Shown here one piece after another: positions 15,469 to 24,592 of a DNA stretch of 64,000 bases. Origin of the DNA: an uncultured Desulfobacteraceae bacterium. Lineage in GTDB: Bacteria; Desulfobacterota; Desulfobacteria; Desulfobacterales; UBA5852. Every line of letters begins with the position of its first letter. The first letter of the stretch is position 1. The stretch spans positions 231,086-295,085 of the forward strand of contig CAJXSL010000005.1 in NCBI GenBank assembly GCA_913060875.1. Direction: 5' to 3'. Below the pieces are notes generated by a model. The model saw only the letters and a program-made list of their open reading frames with translations. It was not told where the DNA came from and did not search any database. The position numbers were made by a program, and so were the translations under genes.

Positions 15469-16233
15469 ATGGCCGAACAACGCCCCCCGCATGACGCCCA
15501 GGGTCCGGAAGAGGACGACGCCATCATCGAATTGACGGACGTCGTAGACTCACCGGAAACCGCCAGCGAAGAGATCATCGAACTGACGGAAGTTGTCGCG
15601 CGTGACGCCGGCGAAGACGATGAAATCATTGAACTGACCGACGTGGTGGACACCGCTCCGGCCCCGGAGGCCGAAGTGGACCAGCCGCCGGCCGAGGATC
15701 CGGTGATCGAACTGACCGAGGTGGTTCCTGAAGAAGACAACGCCCTCGAAATACTGCTGGAGGAAAGCGAGGCCGAGGCTTCCGAAGAGGCGCCTCAGGC
15801 CGCCAGCGTGGAAGAGTCCACCAGCGGTGATCTGGCCTTTGCCGAGATGGAACTGGATATCGAAGACCGCAAGGAAGACGAGCTCTTCGATTCTCTGGGC
15901 ATGAACCTGGAGGCCGGTTTGATTGAACCCGGTGCCGATTCCGACGAACTGGATTTCAATCTGAGCACCCAGGAACTTTCCGACGCCATCGATCTGCTGG
16001 ACGCCAAACTCGCTGAAGATCCGCCCCGGCAGCCGGCCATCGAAAAAACCGCAGACGACCAGCCCGTCTCCCTGGAATCCGACCAGTTGGAGGCCGCGCT
16101 TGAAAACGTCATCAAAAAGATGTTCAAGGAAAAAATCGACCACTTGCTGAACGATGCCATCGAAAAAACGGTTTCCACGGAAATGGAGCGCCTGAAGGCG
16201 CAGTTGCTCGGGGACGATCCGAAAAAGCCATAA
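15469..16233 (+). CDS. acidic protein with four IELT[DE]VV repeats
   Basis: 254 residues, very rich in Asp and Glu. The first 90 residues carry four near-identical copies of the motif [IV]IELT[DE]VV, spaced about 17-33 residues apart and joined by acidic Pro/Ala-rich linkers. The middle is low-complexity acidic sequence. The last 50 residues look like an amphipathic or coiled-coil helix ('NVIKKMFKEKIDHLL', 'EMERLKAQLL'). No signal peptide or membrane segment. The ATG at 15469 has GAGGG just upstream; the open frame extends further 5' without support. I do not recognise the family. The layout suggests a disordered scaffold with repeated short binding motifs and an oligomerising tail; that is inference. 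Confidence 0.75.
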   Translation: MAEQRPPHDAQGPEEDDAIIELTDVVDSPETASEEIIELTEVVARDAGEDDEIIELTDVVDTAPAPEAEVDQPPAEDPVIELTEVVPEEDNALEILLEESEAEASEEAPQAASVEESTSGDLAFAEMELDIEDRKEDELFDSLGMNLEAGLIEPGADSDELDFNLSTQELSDAIDLLDAKLAEDPPRQPAIEKTADDQPVSLESDQLEAALENVIKKMFKEKIDHLLNDAIEKTVSTEMERLKAQLLGDDPKKP

Positions 16234-16278
16234 CCGTCGGGGACACCGACAGCAAATAGGGCCTGGAAACGCGATTGT

Positions 16279-16304
16279 GGGGATTATTCTATAATCCCCT
16301 TTTT
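16279..16304 (+). terminator. rho-independent terminator after the acidic-protein gene
   Basis: A perfect 9-base-pair stem, GGGGATTAT (16279-16287) with ATAATCCCC (16291-16299), has a 3-base loop and is followed by TTTTT. It lies 45 bases after the stop codon and about 24 bases before the valS start, so valS needs its own promoter or read-through. Confidence 0.85.
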
Positions 16305-16327
16305 CAATTTAAGAAGGAGTGGGTTGC

Positions 16328-18982
16328 ATGAATGCGGATGTGCTGACAAAGGGGTACGAACCTCACGAAGTGGAAAAAAAGTGGTACCAGTACTGGGAGT
16401 CCAACGGGTCTTTCGCGGCCAGGGATAAAGACGCCGCCCCCGCCTATTCCATTGTCATTCCGCCGCCGAATGTCACCGGCGTCCTCCACATGGGGCACGC
16501 CTTGAACAACACCATGCAGGATGTGCTCTGCCGCTACCGGCGCCTCAAGGGCGACAACGTCCTGTGGATGCCGGGGACCGACCATGCCGGCATTGCCACC
16601 CAGAATGTGGTCGAACGCCAGCTGGCCGCCGAAGGTTTGACCCGCCACGCCGTGGGCCGGGAAAAATTCATCGAAAAAGTATGGCAATGGAAGCAGGAAT
16701 CCGGCAACGCCATTATCAACCAGCTCAAAAGCCTGGGCGCCTCCTGCGACTGGAACCGTGAGCGCTTCACCATGGATGCGGGCCTCTCCCAGGCGGTCCG
16801 CAAGGTTTTCGTGCAGTTGTATCGCGAAGGATTGATCTACCAGGGCGACTATATCATCAACTGGTGCCACCGCTGCCATACGGCCCTGGCGGATCTCGAG
16901 GTGGAGCACGAAGAACTGGACGGCCATCTCTACCACATCCGCTATCCTTTCGCCGACGGATCAGGCGCCATCGTGGTGGCCACCACCCGGCCGGAAACCA
17001 TGCTGGGCGATACGGCCGTGGCCGTCAACCCGGACGACGAGCGCTATACCGCCATATCGGCCACCCATGTCATCCTGCCCCTGCTGAACAGGGAAATCCC
17101 GATCATCCGGGACAGCTACGTCGACATGGCCTTCGGCACCGGCGGCCTCAAGGTCACACCGGCCCACGACCCCAACGATTTCGAGATCGGCCGCAAGCAC
17201 GACCTGCCCGCCGTGAAAGTGATCAATGACGACGGCTTCATGAACGATGAAGCCGGACCGTTCAAGGGGCTGGAGCGGATGGCCTGCCGGGAGGCGGTGG
17301 TCAAAGCCCTCGAGGAAGAGGGGCTGCTGGTCAAAATCGAACCTCACCGCCACAGTGTGGGCCACTGCTACCGCTGCAAAGAAGTGGTGGAGCCCAATCT
17401 CTCCCGGCAATGGTTCGTGGCGGCCAAACCCCTGGCCGAAAAAGCCATTGCGGCGGTCAAATCGGGGAAAACCCGCATCATCCCTGCAAGTTGGGAAAAG
17501 ACCTATTTCGACTGGCTGGAGAATATCCGGGACTGGTGCATCTCCCGCCAGATCTGGTGGGGCCACCAGATTCCGGCCTGGACCTGTGCGGCCTGCGGCG
17601 AGATGGTGGTGGCCATGGAAGCGCCGACCACCTGCCCCGCCTGCCAGGGCAGCGACCTGGTTCAGGACACCGACGTGCTGGACACCTGGTTTTCTTCGGC
17701 CCTGTGGCCCTTCTCCACCATGGGCTGGCCGGAAGAAACCGATCTGTTGAAAACCTTCTACCCCACGTCCGTTCTGGTGACCGGTTTCGACATCCTCTTT
17801 TTCTGGGTGGCCCGCATGATGATGATGGGGCTGCACTTCATGGACGACATCCCTTTCCACGATGTCTACGTGCATGCCCTGGTACGGGACGAGCACGGCA
17901 AGAAAATGAGCAAGTCCAAGGGCAACGTCATCGATCCCCTGACGGTCATCGACGAATACGGCGCCGATGCCTTCCGGTTCACCCTGGCCGCCTTCGCCGT
18001 CCAGGGCCGGGATGTCAAGATGTCCGAAAAACGGGTCGAGGGTTACCGCCATTTCGTGAACAAACTCTGGAACGCGGCGCGGTTCAGCCTGATGCACATC
18101 CAAAAGGCCGGCGGGGAAATCGATCGCACCAAGCTTTCCCTGGCGGACCGCTGGATCCTGTCACGCCTCAGCCGCATGAGCAGCAAAGTCGCTGACGCCC
18201 TGGATGATTATCGCTTCAACGAAGCCGCCGCAGCCCTGTATAAATTTATCTGGCACGAGTTCTGCGACTGGTATCTGGAAGCGTCCAAACCGGCTCTGTA
18301 CGGTAACGATGCCGACCAAAAACAGGCCGCCCTGGATGTCCTCTACCGCGTTCTCAAAGACACGCTGGTGGTCCTGCATCCGCTGATGCCCTTTGTCACC
18401 GAAGAGATCTGGCACAAACTGCCCGGAACCGACGGTTCCATCATGCAGGCCGCCTATCCGGATGCCAACAGCGCCGGCGTGGCCCTGGATGAACAGGCCG
18501 AAGCCGACATGGAACTCGTGATCGGGATCATCACCGGCATCCGTAACATCCGGGGCGAGATGAACATCGCCCCGGCCCTGAAGCTTACGGTGGTGGTGCA
18601 GACCGATGACGACCCGGTGGCAAAAACGTTGCAGGATCACCTGGCCCTGATCACCAACCTGGCCCGGCTCGAAAGCCTGGCGATTGAAAAAGTGGGCGCA
18701 AAGCCCAAGGCGGCCGCCACGGCCGTTATCGAGGGCGCCACTATTTTCGTATCCCTGGAGGGCATCATCGACTTCAACCAGGAAGCCGCCCGCCTGACAA
18801 AGGAAATCGGGAAAGTCGACAGCGAACTCACCGTCCTTAACAAAAAGCTCGGCAACGAAGACTTCCTGAAAAAGGCCCCCGCAGCCGTCGTCGACAAGGT
18901 CAAGGGCCAGCATGCCGCCTTTGCGGAAAAGCGGGAAGCGTTGGAAATGCACCTGTCCCGGATCGAAGCCCTGGCCTCCTGA
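16328..18982 (+). CDS. valS: valyl-tRNA synthetase
   Basis: 884 residues. This class I enzyme charges tRNA-Val. The HIGH motif appears as HMGH at 54-57 after 'PPPNVTG', and KMSKS is near 525-529. Between them is the CP1 editing domain with 'ATTRPETMLGDTAVAV', which removes mischarged threonine. The C-terminal tRNA-binding arm ends in a coiled coil ('LTKEIGKVDSELTVLNKKL'). The ATG at 16328 has GGAG 8 bases upstream; a GTG at 16319 lies on the ribosome site itself. nadC follows about 60 bases later. Confidence 0.98.
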   Translation: MNADVLTKGYEPHEVEKKWYQYWESNGSFAARDKDAAPAYSIVIPPPNVTGVLHMGHALNNTMQDVLCRYRRLKGDNVLWMPGTDHAGIATQNVVERQLAAEGLTRHAVGREKFIEKVWQWKQESGNAIINQLKSLGASCDWNRERFTMDAGLSQAVRKVFVQLYREGLIYQGDYIINWCHRCHTALADLEVEHEELDGHLYHIRYPFADGSGAIVVATTRPETMLGDTAVAVNPDDERYTAISATHVILPLLNREIPIIRDSYVDMAFGTGGLKVTPAHDPNDFEIGRKHDLPAVKVINDDGFMNDEAGPFKGLERMACREAVVKALEEEGLLVKIEPHRHSVGHCYRCKEVVEPNLSRQWFVAAKPLAEKAIAAVKSGKTRIIPASWEKTYFDWLENIRDWCISRQIWWGHQIPAWTCAACGEMVVAMEAPTTCPACQGSDLVQDTDVLDTWFSSALWPFSTMGWPEETDLLKTFYPTSVLVTGFDILFFWVARMMMMGLHFMDDIPFHDVYVHALVRDEHGKKMSKSKGNVIDPLTVIDEYGADAFRFTLAAFAVQGRDVKMSEKRVEGYRHFVNKLWNAARFSLMHIQKAGGEIDRTKLSLADRWILSRLSRMSSKVADALDDYRFNEAAAALYKFIWHEFCDWYLEASKPALYGNDADQKQAALDVLYRVLKDTLVVLHPLMPFVTEEIWHKLPGTDGSIMQAAYPDANSAGVALDEQAEADMELVIGIITGIRNIRGEMNIAPALKLTVVVQTDDDPVAKTLQDHLALITNLARLESLAIEKVGAKPKAAATAVIEGATIFVSLEGIIDFNQEAARLTKEIGKVDSELTVLNKKLGNEDFLKKAPAAVVDKVKGQHAAFAEKREALEMHLSRIEALAS

Positions 18983-19042
18983 TCCGGAACCGTCACCAAC
19001 GATGAAGGGCTCTGACCCATACAAAGCGAGCGTAGCATCACC

Positions 19043-19885
19043 ATGACATCCCAACATGCGCTGAATCGCCTGATCGATCTTGCCCTGGAAGAGGATATCG
19101 GGACGGGCGACATCACCACCGAGACCCTGATCCCGGAAGATGCCGAGGGGGAAGCGGTCATCAAGGCCAAAGAATATCTGGTGCTGGCCGGCTTGCCGGT
19201 GGCCCGGGACGTTTTCCGGCGGCTGGATCCGGCCATCCATTTCCAGGAAGCCGGCACCGATGGCGATACCTTCGAACCCGGCGACGGCATCATGAAAATT
19301 CAGGGACGCCTGCAGCCCCTGCTGACCGGCGAGCGCACCGCCCTCAATTTTCTGCAGCGGCTCTCCGGTATCGCCACCCACGTGCGCCGCTACCTGGACA
19401 GCCTGCCGGACACCGCCGTACGCCTGGTGGATACCCGCAAAACCACGCCCGGATGGCGGGCCCTGGAAAAATATGCCGTCCGCATCGGGGGGGCCGCCAA
19501 TCACCGCATGAGTCTGAGCGACGGCATCCTCATCAAGGACAACCACGTGGCCATCTGCGGCGGCATCCGGCCCGCCCTGGAAAAAGCGCGCCGGCGGGCG
19601 CCCCACACCCTCAAACTGGAAGTCGAAGTCGGTACACCGGCCGAAGCACAGGAAGCCGCCGATGCCGGGGCCGATATCATTATGCTGGACAACATGGGGC
19701 CGGATACCATCCGGGAAGCCGTGCGCCTGATTGACGGACGGGCCCTGGTGGAAGTATCCGGCGGCATTACCCGCGACAACCTGGCAGCCCTGGCGGCCAG
19801 CGGGGTGGACATCGTGTCGGTGGGGGCCCTGACCCATTCGGCCGTGGCCGTGGACATCAGCATGGCCATCACGAACGCTTCCTGA
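19043..19885 (+). CDS. nadC: nicotinate-nucleotide pyrophosphorylase (carboxylating)
   Basis: 280 residues, the normal length. It converts quinolinate and PRPP to nicotinate mononucleotide and CO2 in de novo NAD synthesis. Signatures seen are 'EEDIGTGDITTE' near 14-25, 'GERTALNFLQRLSGIAT' near 95-111, 'VDTRKTTPGWR' near 132-142, 'GGAANHRMSLSDGILIKDNH' near 151-170, and 'VEVSGGI' near 236. All belong to the family active site. It sits between valS and the rhomboid gene with short gaps. Confidence 0.97.
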   Translation: MTSQHALNRLIDLALEEDIGTGDITTETLIPEDAEGEAVIKAKEYLVLAGLPVARDVFRRLDPAIHFQEAGTDGDTFEPGDGIMKIQGRLQPLLTGERTALNFLQRLSGIATHVRRYLDSLPDTAVRLVDTRKTTPGWRALEKYAVRIGGAANHRMSLSDGILIKDNHVAICGGIRPALEKARRRAPHTLKLEVEVGTPAEAQEAADAGADIIMLDNMGPDTIREAVRLIDGRALVEVSGGITRDNLAALAASGVDIVSVGALTHSAVAVDISMAITNAS

Positions 19886-19917
19886 CAGGCCCGTCAACCG
19901 CAGTCGATCGGAAGACC

Positions 19918-20892
19918 ATGATCCCTCTGCGCGACAATATCCGCTCGAAGAACGTGCCGGTGGTCAACAACCTGTTGATCGGGGTCAATATCCTGGTTTT
20001 CCTGATCCAGCTCACCCAGGGCGCCAATGAAGCCCGTTTCGTCTACACCTACGGCCTGGTGCCGGCCAAATTCACCCATCCGGCATTGTCCGCCTATTTC
20101 GGCACGGCCAGCAACCTGTTTTCCCTGATCTCCTATATGTTCCTGCACGGCGGCTTCACGCACATTCTCTTCAACATGTGGAGCCTCTGGATTTTCGGGG
20201 ACAACGTGGAAGACCGTCTGGGGTCGCTGCGTTACCTCGGATTCTACCTGGCGGCCGGGCTGATCTCGGGGCTGTCCCACATGGCGCTCAATATGAACTC
20301 CCAGGTGCCGACCATCGGGGCCAGCGGGGCCGTGGCCGGCGTCATGGGCGCCTATTTTCTTCTCCACCCGAAGGCCAAGATCCTGACCCTGGTCCCGATC
20401 ATCATCATTCCCTGGCTGTTCGAAATTCCGGCCTTTATCTTTCTGGGCCTCTGGTTTGCCCTCCAGTTCATCAGCGCCGCGGGCAGCCACGGCAGCGCCA
20501 CCGGAATTGCCTGGTGGGCCCATATCGGCGGTTTCATCGCCGGCATGGTGCTGCTTAAACTGATCGACCGGGTGCCCGCGGCCGGACTGTCCCAAAAAAT
20601 CCGATCCACCACGGCCAAAAAGACCTCCCATCGCCTCCAGATGCTGCACCCGGGCGGCAAGTCCGGTTCCCTCCACCTCTACGACAGCCTCCCCATTACG
20701 GCCTTCGAGGCCATGACCGGCACCAGCAAATACGTCACAATCCCCCAGGGCTTCCGCCGCCGGACCCTGCGCGTCAACGTGCCGCCCGGCATCAAGGAAG
20801 GCAACACCCTGCGCCTGCGGGGCATGGGCCGGACTTCAAACACCGGTGAAAGAGGGGATCTCTACCTGACCATTCAATTCGTGGCCTGGTAA
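19918..20892 (+). CDS. rhomboid intramembrane serine protease fused to a DnaJ C-terminal-like domain
   Basis: 324 residues. About residues 1-220 form a six-helix rhomboid core: catalytic Ser136 in GASGAVAG, partner His202 in 'WWAHIGGFIAGM', and the oxyanion-side 'HGGFTHILFNMWSL' at 77-90. Residues about 255-324 resemble the second C-terminal substrate-binding domain of DnaJ: 'LRVNVPPGIKEGNTLRLRGMG', then a GERGDLYLTIQ ending. A short basic linker joins them. Substrates are unknown; a cytoplasmic substrate- or chaperone-docking domain on a membrane protease is a plausible reading. It starts 32 bases after nadC. Confidence 0.88.
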   Translation: MIPLRDNIRSKNVPVVNNLLIGVNILVFLIQLTQGANEARFVYTYGLVPAKFTHPALSAYFGTASNLFSLISYMFLHGGFTHILFNMWSLWIFGDNVEDRLGSLRYLGFYLAAGLISGLSHMALNMNSQVPTIGASGAVAGVMGAYFLLHPKAKILTLVPIIIIPWLFEIPAFIFLGLWFALQFISAAGSHGSATGIAWWAHIGGFIAGMVLLKLIDRVPAAGLSQKIRSTTAKKTSHRLQMLHPGGKSGSLHLYDSLPITAFEAMTGTSKYVTIPQGFRRRTLRVNVPPGIKEGNTLRLRGMGRTSNTGERGDLYLTIQFVAW

Positions 20893-20943
20893 GGCCTTCC
20901 ATCTGTATCGGTGATGGCAAGGCCTCCTCTCTGGGCAGTGTAA

Positions 20944-22077
20944 TCACGTCGCGTCACGCCAGATTTCCAGGATGGTAAGGTCATCGCTGACAGCGGCATC
21001 CCCTCGCCAGCGATCGACTGCGGCCAGCAGCCCTTGCCCCCAGGGCGGTCCCTCGCTTTGCCCGATATGCGATAGAACCCGTTCGGTTTCAAACCGTTCA
21101 TTACGATCATTCTCGGCTTCGATAACCCCATCGGAAAAAAAAAGCATGGCTTCTCCGGCTGAAAGCCGGGTTTCCGATCTTTCATAGGCCACATCCGGGG
21201 TAACGCCCACCGCCAGCCCTTGGGCCAGGGCGATCGCATCCCCGCGGCCGGCCGCAATGCGCACCGGTGCCAGGTGCCCCGCCGAAACAAGCTCCATCCG
21301 GCCGTCGGCCGTCCAGAACCGCCCCAGCACGACAGTGGCAAAAAAGCCTTCTTCCGCCGCCAGATCGTGGAAGGTGGTGTTGACCACGGCCAGGAGGCGG
21401 GCGATGTCGCTTTGCCGCAAGGCCTGGGCACGGATTTGGGTGGACAAGGCCGCCATGATGAGGGCCGCCGGAACGCCCTTGCCCGCGACATCGGCCACAT
21501 AGAAGAGGACACTGCCATCCGGCAACGCGATCACGTCGTAAAGATCGCCGCCCACATAAGAGGCCGGCCGGGAGATCGCCCAGATATGATCGTGCAAACC
21601 GATTTCGGGCATCAGGGGCCAAAAAAGGGATTGGATCCTGGCGGCGGTTTTGAGTTGCGTTTGGAGTTGCGCGGCCTGGGTCTGGACGGTGTCATGCAAA
21701 TCCTTGATCCGCAGCATGGACTTGACCCGGGCAATCAGGCTGGCATGGTCCACCGGCTTGGTGAGATATTCGTCACTGCCCGCTTCCAGTCCGGCCACGA
21801 TGTCCTTGGAATCCGTTTTCGCCGTGACCATGATAATCGGCATGAACGGCAGGGCGGCATCCGCTTTGAGGCGCCGGCAGACTTCGATGCCGTCCAGCTT
21901 GGGCATCATGACATCCAGCAGGATCAAATCGGGTTGCTGCGCCCTGGCCGCGGCCAGCCCCGCCTCACCGTCGGTGGCGGTGATGACCCGGTAGCCGCTG
22001 GCCGTCAGGCGGGCGGCGATGATCTCCAAGCCGGACGGGTTGTCGTCCACGGCCAGAATCAACGGGGGGGAACGCAT
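20944..22077 (-). CDS. response regulator with PP2C-type (SpoIIE-like) phosphatase output
   Basis: 377 residues. An N-terminal receiver domain has the acidic pair DD at 11-12, phospho-acceptor Asp55, Thr85 and Lys107. A linking helix follows, then a SpoIIE/RsbU-type phosphatase domain from about 165: 'YVGGDLYDV' and 'VADVAGKGVPAALIMA' carry the metal ligands, with 'VSAGHLAPV' and 'FFSDGVIEA' further on. Such proteins usually dephosphorylate an anti-sigma-factor antagonist. The start at 22077 has GAGGAGG just upstream. It is the last gene of a signalling operon. Confidence 0.92.
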   Translation of the reverse strand: MRSPPLILAVDDNPSGLEIIAARLTASGYRVITATDGEAGLAAARAQQPDLILLDVMMPKLDGIEVCRRLKADAALPFMPIIMVTAKTDSKDIVAGLEAGSDEYLTKPVDHASLIARVKSMLRIKDLHDTVQTQAAQLQTQLKTAARIQSLFWPLMPEIGLHDHIWAISRPASYVGGDLYDVIALPDGSVLFYVADVAGKGVPAALIMAALSTQIRAQALRQSDIARLLAVVNTTFHDLAAEEGFFATVVLGRFWTADGRMELVSAGHLAPVRIAAGRGDAIALAQGLAVGVTPDVAYERSETRLSAGEAMLFFSDGVIEAENDRNERFETERVLSHIGQSEGPPWGQGLLAAVDRWRGDAAVSDDLTILEIWRDAT

Positions 22078-22099
22078 GGGCCCTCCTCTACAGGCGCCT

Positions 22100-22465
22100 T
22101 CAGTCCAGATAACCGCGCACTTTGGCCAGCAGCTGACGCGGGCTGAAGGGTTTGGCCACATAATCATCACAACCGGCGGCATAGGCCTTGATGTCGTCGC
22201 CGCTCAAGGCGTAGGAGGTGACAATGATGATCGGTATGGCGCCCAGATCCGGATGGGCCTTGATGCGGCGGGTGGCCTCATAGCCGTCCAGACCCGGCAG
22301 CTGCACATCCATCAGAATCAGGTCCGGGCGGTGGGCTTCGGCCGCCCGGACACCGTCCAGGCCCGTCACCGCCTCGATCACCGCGTAGCCGCCGCTTGTC
22401 AGAAGATCCCGCATGATGCGCCGGTTGTCGTCCTGGTCTTCGACAATCAGGATTGTTCTTGACAT
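22100..22465 (-). CDS. single-domain response regulator (CheY-like)
   Basis: 121 residues, one receiver domain only. The acidic residues near 10-13 (EDQDD), phospho-acceptor Asp53 and the conserved 'VTSYAL' and 'KPFSPRQL' are visible. No output domain, so it works by protein contact or as a phosphorelay intermediate, as in DivK-like proteins. It overlaps the kinase gene by 19 bases and is preceded by GAGGGG. The PP2C regulator follows 22 bases later. Confidence 0.93.
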   Translation of the reverse strand: MSRTILIVEDQDDNRRIMRDLLTSGGYAVIEAVTGLDGVRAAEAHRPDLILMDVQLPGLDGYEATRRIKAHPDLGAIPIIIVTSYALSGDDIKAYAAGCDDYVAKPFSPRQLLAKVRGYLD

Positions 22466-24552
22466 ATTTTACCCCTCTGCCTGTCCACCCGCACCGGCAG
22501 CGTAAAGCGAAAGGTGGCGCCCTGGCCGGCGACCGAATCCACCCAAATGCGCCCCCCGTGCATCTCGACAATCCGCTTGGCAATGGCAAGGCCGAGGCCG
22601 GTGCCCCCCTTCTCCCGGGTGCTGGATCCGTCCACCTGATGAAACTCTTTGAAAATGCGCTCCTGGTCCGGTTCGGCCAATCCGCAGCCGGTGTCGGAAA
22701 CCGCCACGCAAAACTGCCGGCCCTCTTCGGAAACCGTCACTTTGATCTCCCCCGCCGCGGTGAACTTGACGGCGTTCCCGACGAGGTTCATGAACACCTG
22801 GGCAATGCGCTGGGCATCGCCTCTGCCGGTCGGCAAGCTGTCCGGGAGCGCCACTTTGAGGGTCAGGTTCTTCTCGGCGGCCAGCCCTTCCACTGCGGTC
22901 ATGACGGTCTGCACCACTTCGCCCATGGCGTAGTCGTTCAACGCGAGAGTCAGCCGCCCGGCTTCGATCTTGGAAAGATCCAGCACATCGTTGATGAGGT
23001 TGAGCAGGTGGTGACCGTTTTGCTCCAGTCGCTCCAGCACGTCCCGAATTGTTTCGGGAACCTCACCGTAGATATTGTCGAGAATCAATTCGGTATAACC
23101 GAGGATGGCGTTGAGGGGGGTACGCAGTTCATGGCTCATGTTGGCCAGGAATTCGGATTTGTGGCGGTTGGCCAAGGCAATCTCATGGCTTTTCGCTTCG
23201 ATTTCGCGGAACAGACTGGCGTTGTCCATGGCAATCACCGACTGGGCGGCGAAGGCCTGCAACAGGTCGGTCACCCGCGGCGGGAATTCACCGGGGTGCT
23301 TGCGCCGGACCACCAGCCCGCCAATGAGACGATCTTCCCGCATGAGGGGGACAGCCAGCAGAGCGCGATAGCCAGCCGCCTTCACATAGTCCAAGGGGTA
23401 GGCATTGTCGCCGGAAAGGTCCGGTATCTGGTAGGGTTCCCGCTTCAAAAGGGCACGGCTGACCGCCGATTCATCCCCCGGGCGCGGGCCGGCTTTGCGC
23501 AAAGCATCAATGTAGGCATCATCCAGGCCAAAATTGATCCGGGGTGTGAACACCCGCCCGGTTTCATCAACCTCATATAAGGTGCCGGCATCCGTCTTGG
23601 AAAGTTGCACCGCGTGGCGGACGATCCTGGCCAGAACGATTTCGATATCGAGGGAGGAACTGATGGTCCGGCTGACCCCCGCCAGCGCCTGGAGCTCTTC
23701 CACCGTGCGGGCCAATTCACCGGTGCGCTCCACGACCTTCTTCTCCAGGGTTCGGCTGTATTCCTCCAGTTTGGCCTTGCTGTCGTTGAGGGCTTCGAAA
23801 AGCTGATGGATGGATCCGCGCATGCCGTCAAGATGCCGGGCCAGAAGCCCGATCTCCCCACTGCCGCTGATATCCACGTCCGTGTTCAAATCGCCCCGGG
23901 CGATGCGGGAGGCCGACTGTTGCAGTGCCAGCAAGGGTCGGGCTACATATTTCCGGGTGATGACAACCGAGGTAAACCAAATCGCTGCAATCAACAGAAC
24001 CGCCAGAGCGATGATACCGTAGATTTGCAGTCGTGCTTTTTCTTGGAGGGTCTGTCGCGAAACCACAATCGATATTTCACCGACCGGATTGTCTTCGAAG
24101 CGGATGGCCAGGGATCTGCTCAGAAAGCCGGGTTCGTGCCATTCCTCGGCAGCGGCTTTGCTCGCGATGTGCACCCCCTGGCGAACAAAACGCGCTTTAT
24201 CTACGATAACGTCATCGTCCGAAACAATTTTCGTATATACGATGGTTTCATCGAGGAAGAGCGCCTCCACAAAATCCCGGACCACATGGCGGTCCAGGTT
24301 CCAAAGGGGGGTGGGCAGGCTGGTTTGGGCCAGCATGAGGGCGTTGTCCAGCCGCGCCTCCAGTTCGCGGTCCATGCGCTGGATATTGATCCAAATCCCC
24401 ACCAGGGCGAAAATAGCCAACAGCAGGGTAACCACGCCGATCAGACCATAGCTAAAGCGTCGACTGACACTGACAAACTTTCCGTCAGGGGAAGGTTTAG
24501 CCGATTGCCGCACGTCCGCATGTCCTCGGGAAAAGCATCTAATTTCGATCAA
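22447..24552 (-). CDS. membrane sensor histidine kinase (HAMP, GAF, HisKA, HATPase)
   Basis: 701 residues. Two membrane helices at about 35-57 and 178-198 enclose a periplasmic sensing region of about 120 residues. HAMP (about 200-250), a coiled coil (255-290) and GAF (about 290-450) follow. The dimerisation domain has phospho-His474 in '[10 protein letters not shown]', and the ATPase domain has 'NLVGNAVKF', 'DTGCGL' and 'GGTGLGLAI'. No fused receiver. The start is uncertain: the open frame begins with TTG and no strong ribosome site is seen; a GTG 13 codons in is an alternative. It probably phosphorylates the two regulators downstream. Confidence 0.93.
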   Translation of the reverse strand: MIEIRCFSRGHADVRQSAKPSPDGKFVSVSRRFSYGLIGVVTLLLAIFALVGIWINIQRMDRELEARLDNALMLAQTSLPTPLWNLDRHVVRDFVEALFLDETIVYTKIVSDDDVIVDKARFVRQGVHIASKAAAEEWHEPGFLSRSLAIRFEDNPVGEISIVVSRQTLQEKARLQIYGIIALAVLLIAAIWFTSVVITRKYVARPLLALQQSASRIARGDLNTDVDISGSGEIGLLARHLDGMRGSIHQLFEALNDSKAKLEEYSRTLEKKVVERTGELARTVEELQALAGVSRTISSSLDIEIVLARIVRHAVQLSKTDAGTLYEVDETGRVFTPRINFGLDDAYIDALRKAGPRPGDESAVSRALLKREPYQIPDLSGDNAYPLDYVKAAGYRALLAVPLMREDRLIGGLVVRRKHPGEFPPRVTDLLQAFAAQSVIAMDNASLFREIEAKSHEIALANRHKSEFLANMSHELRTPLNAILGYTELILDNIYGEVPETIRDVLERLEQNGHHLLNLINDVLDLSKIEAGRLTLALNDYAMGEVVQTVMTAVEGLAAEKNLTLKVALPDSLPTGRGDAQRIAQVFMNLVGNAVKFTAAGEIKVTVSEEGRQFCVAVSDTGCGLAEPDQERIFKEFHQVDGSSTREKGGTGLGLAIAKRIVEMHGGRIWVDSVAGQGATFRFTLPVRVDRQRGKICQEQS

Positions 24553-24592
24553 TGAGGGAGCACCCTGCCGATCCCGTGCCTCCCACCTCTGG

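Noticed and set aside
15469..15740. The four IELT[DE]VV segments considered as a DNA-level tandem repeat.
   Set aside because: The repeats are similar at protein level but differ in codons and spacing, so they are protein motifs under selection and not a recent DNA duplication.
18161..19897. A long open frame on the minus strand opposite the end of valS and all of nadC.
   Set aside because: Antisense shadow of two clearly coding, conserved genes; its Gly/His/Gln-rich translation has no recognisable fold.
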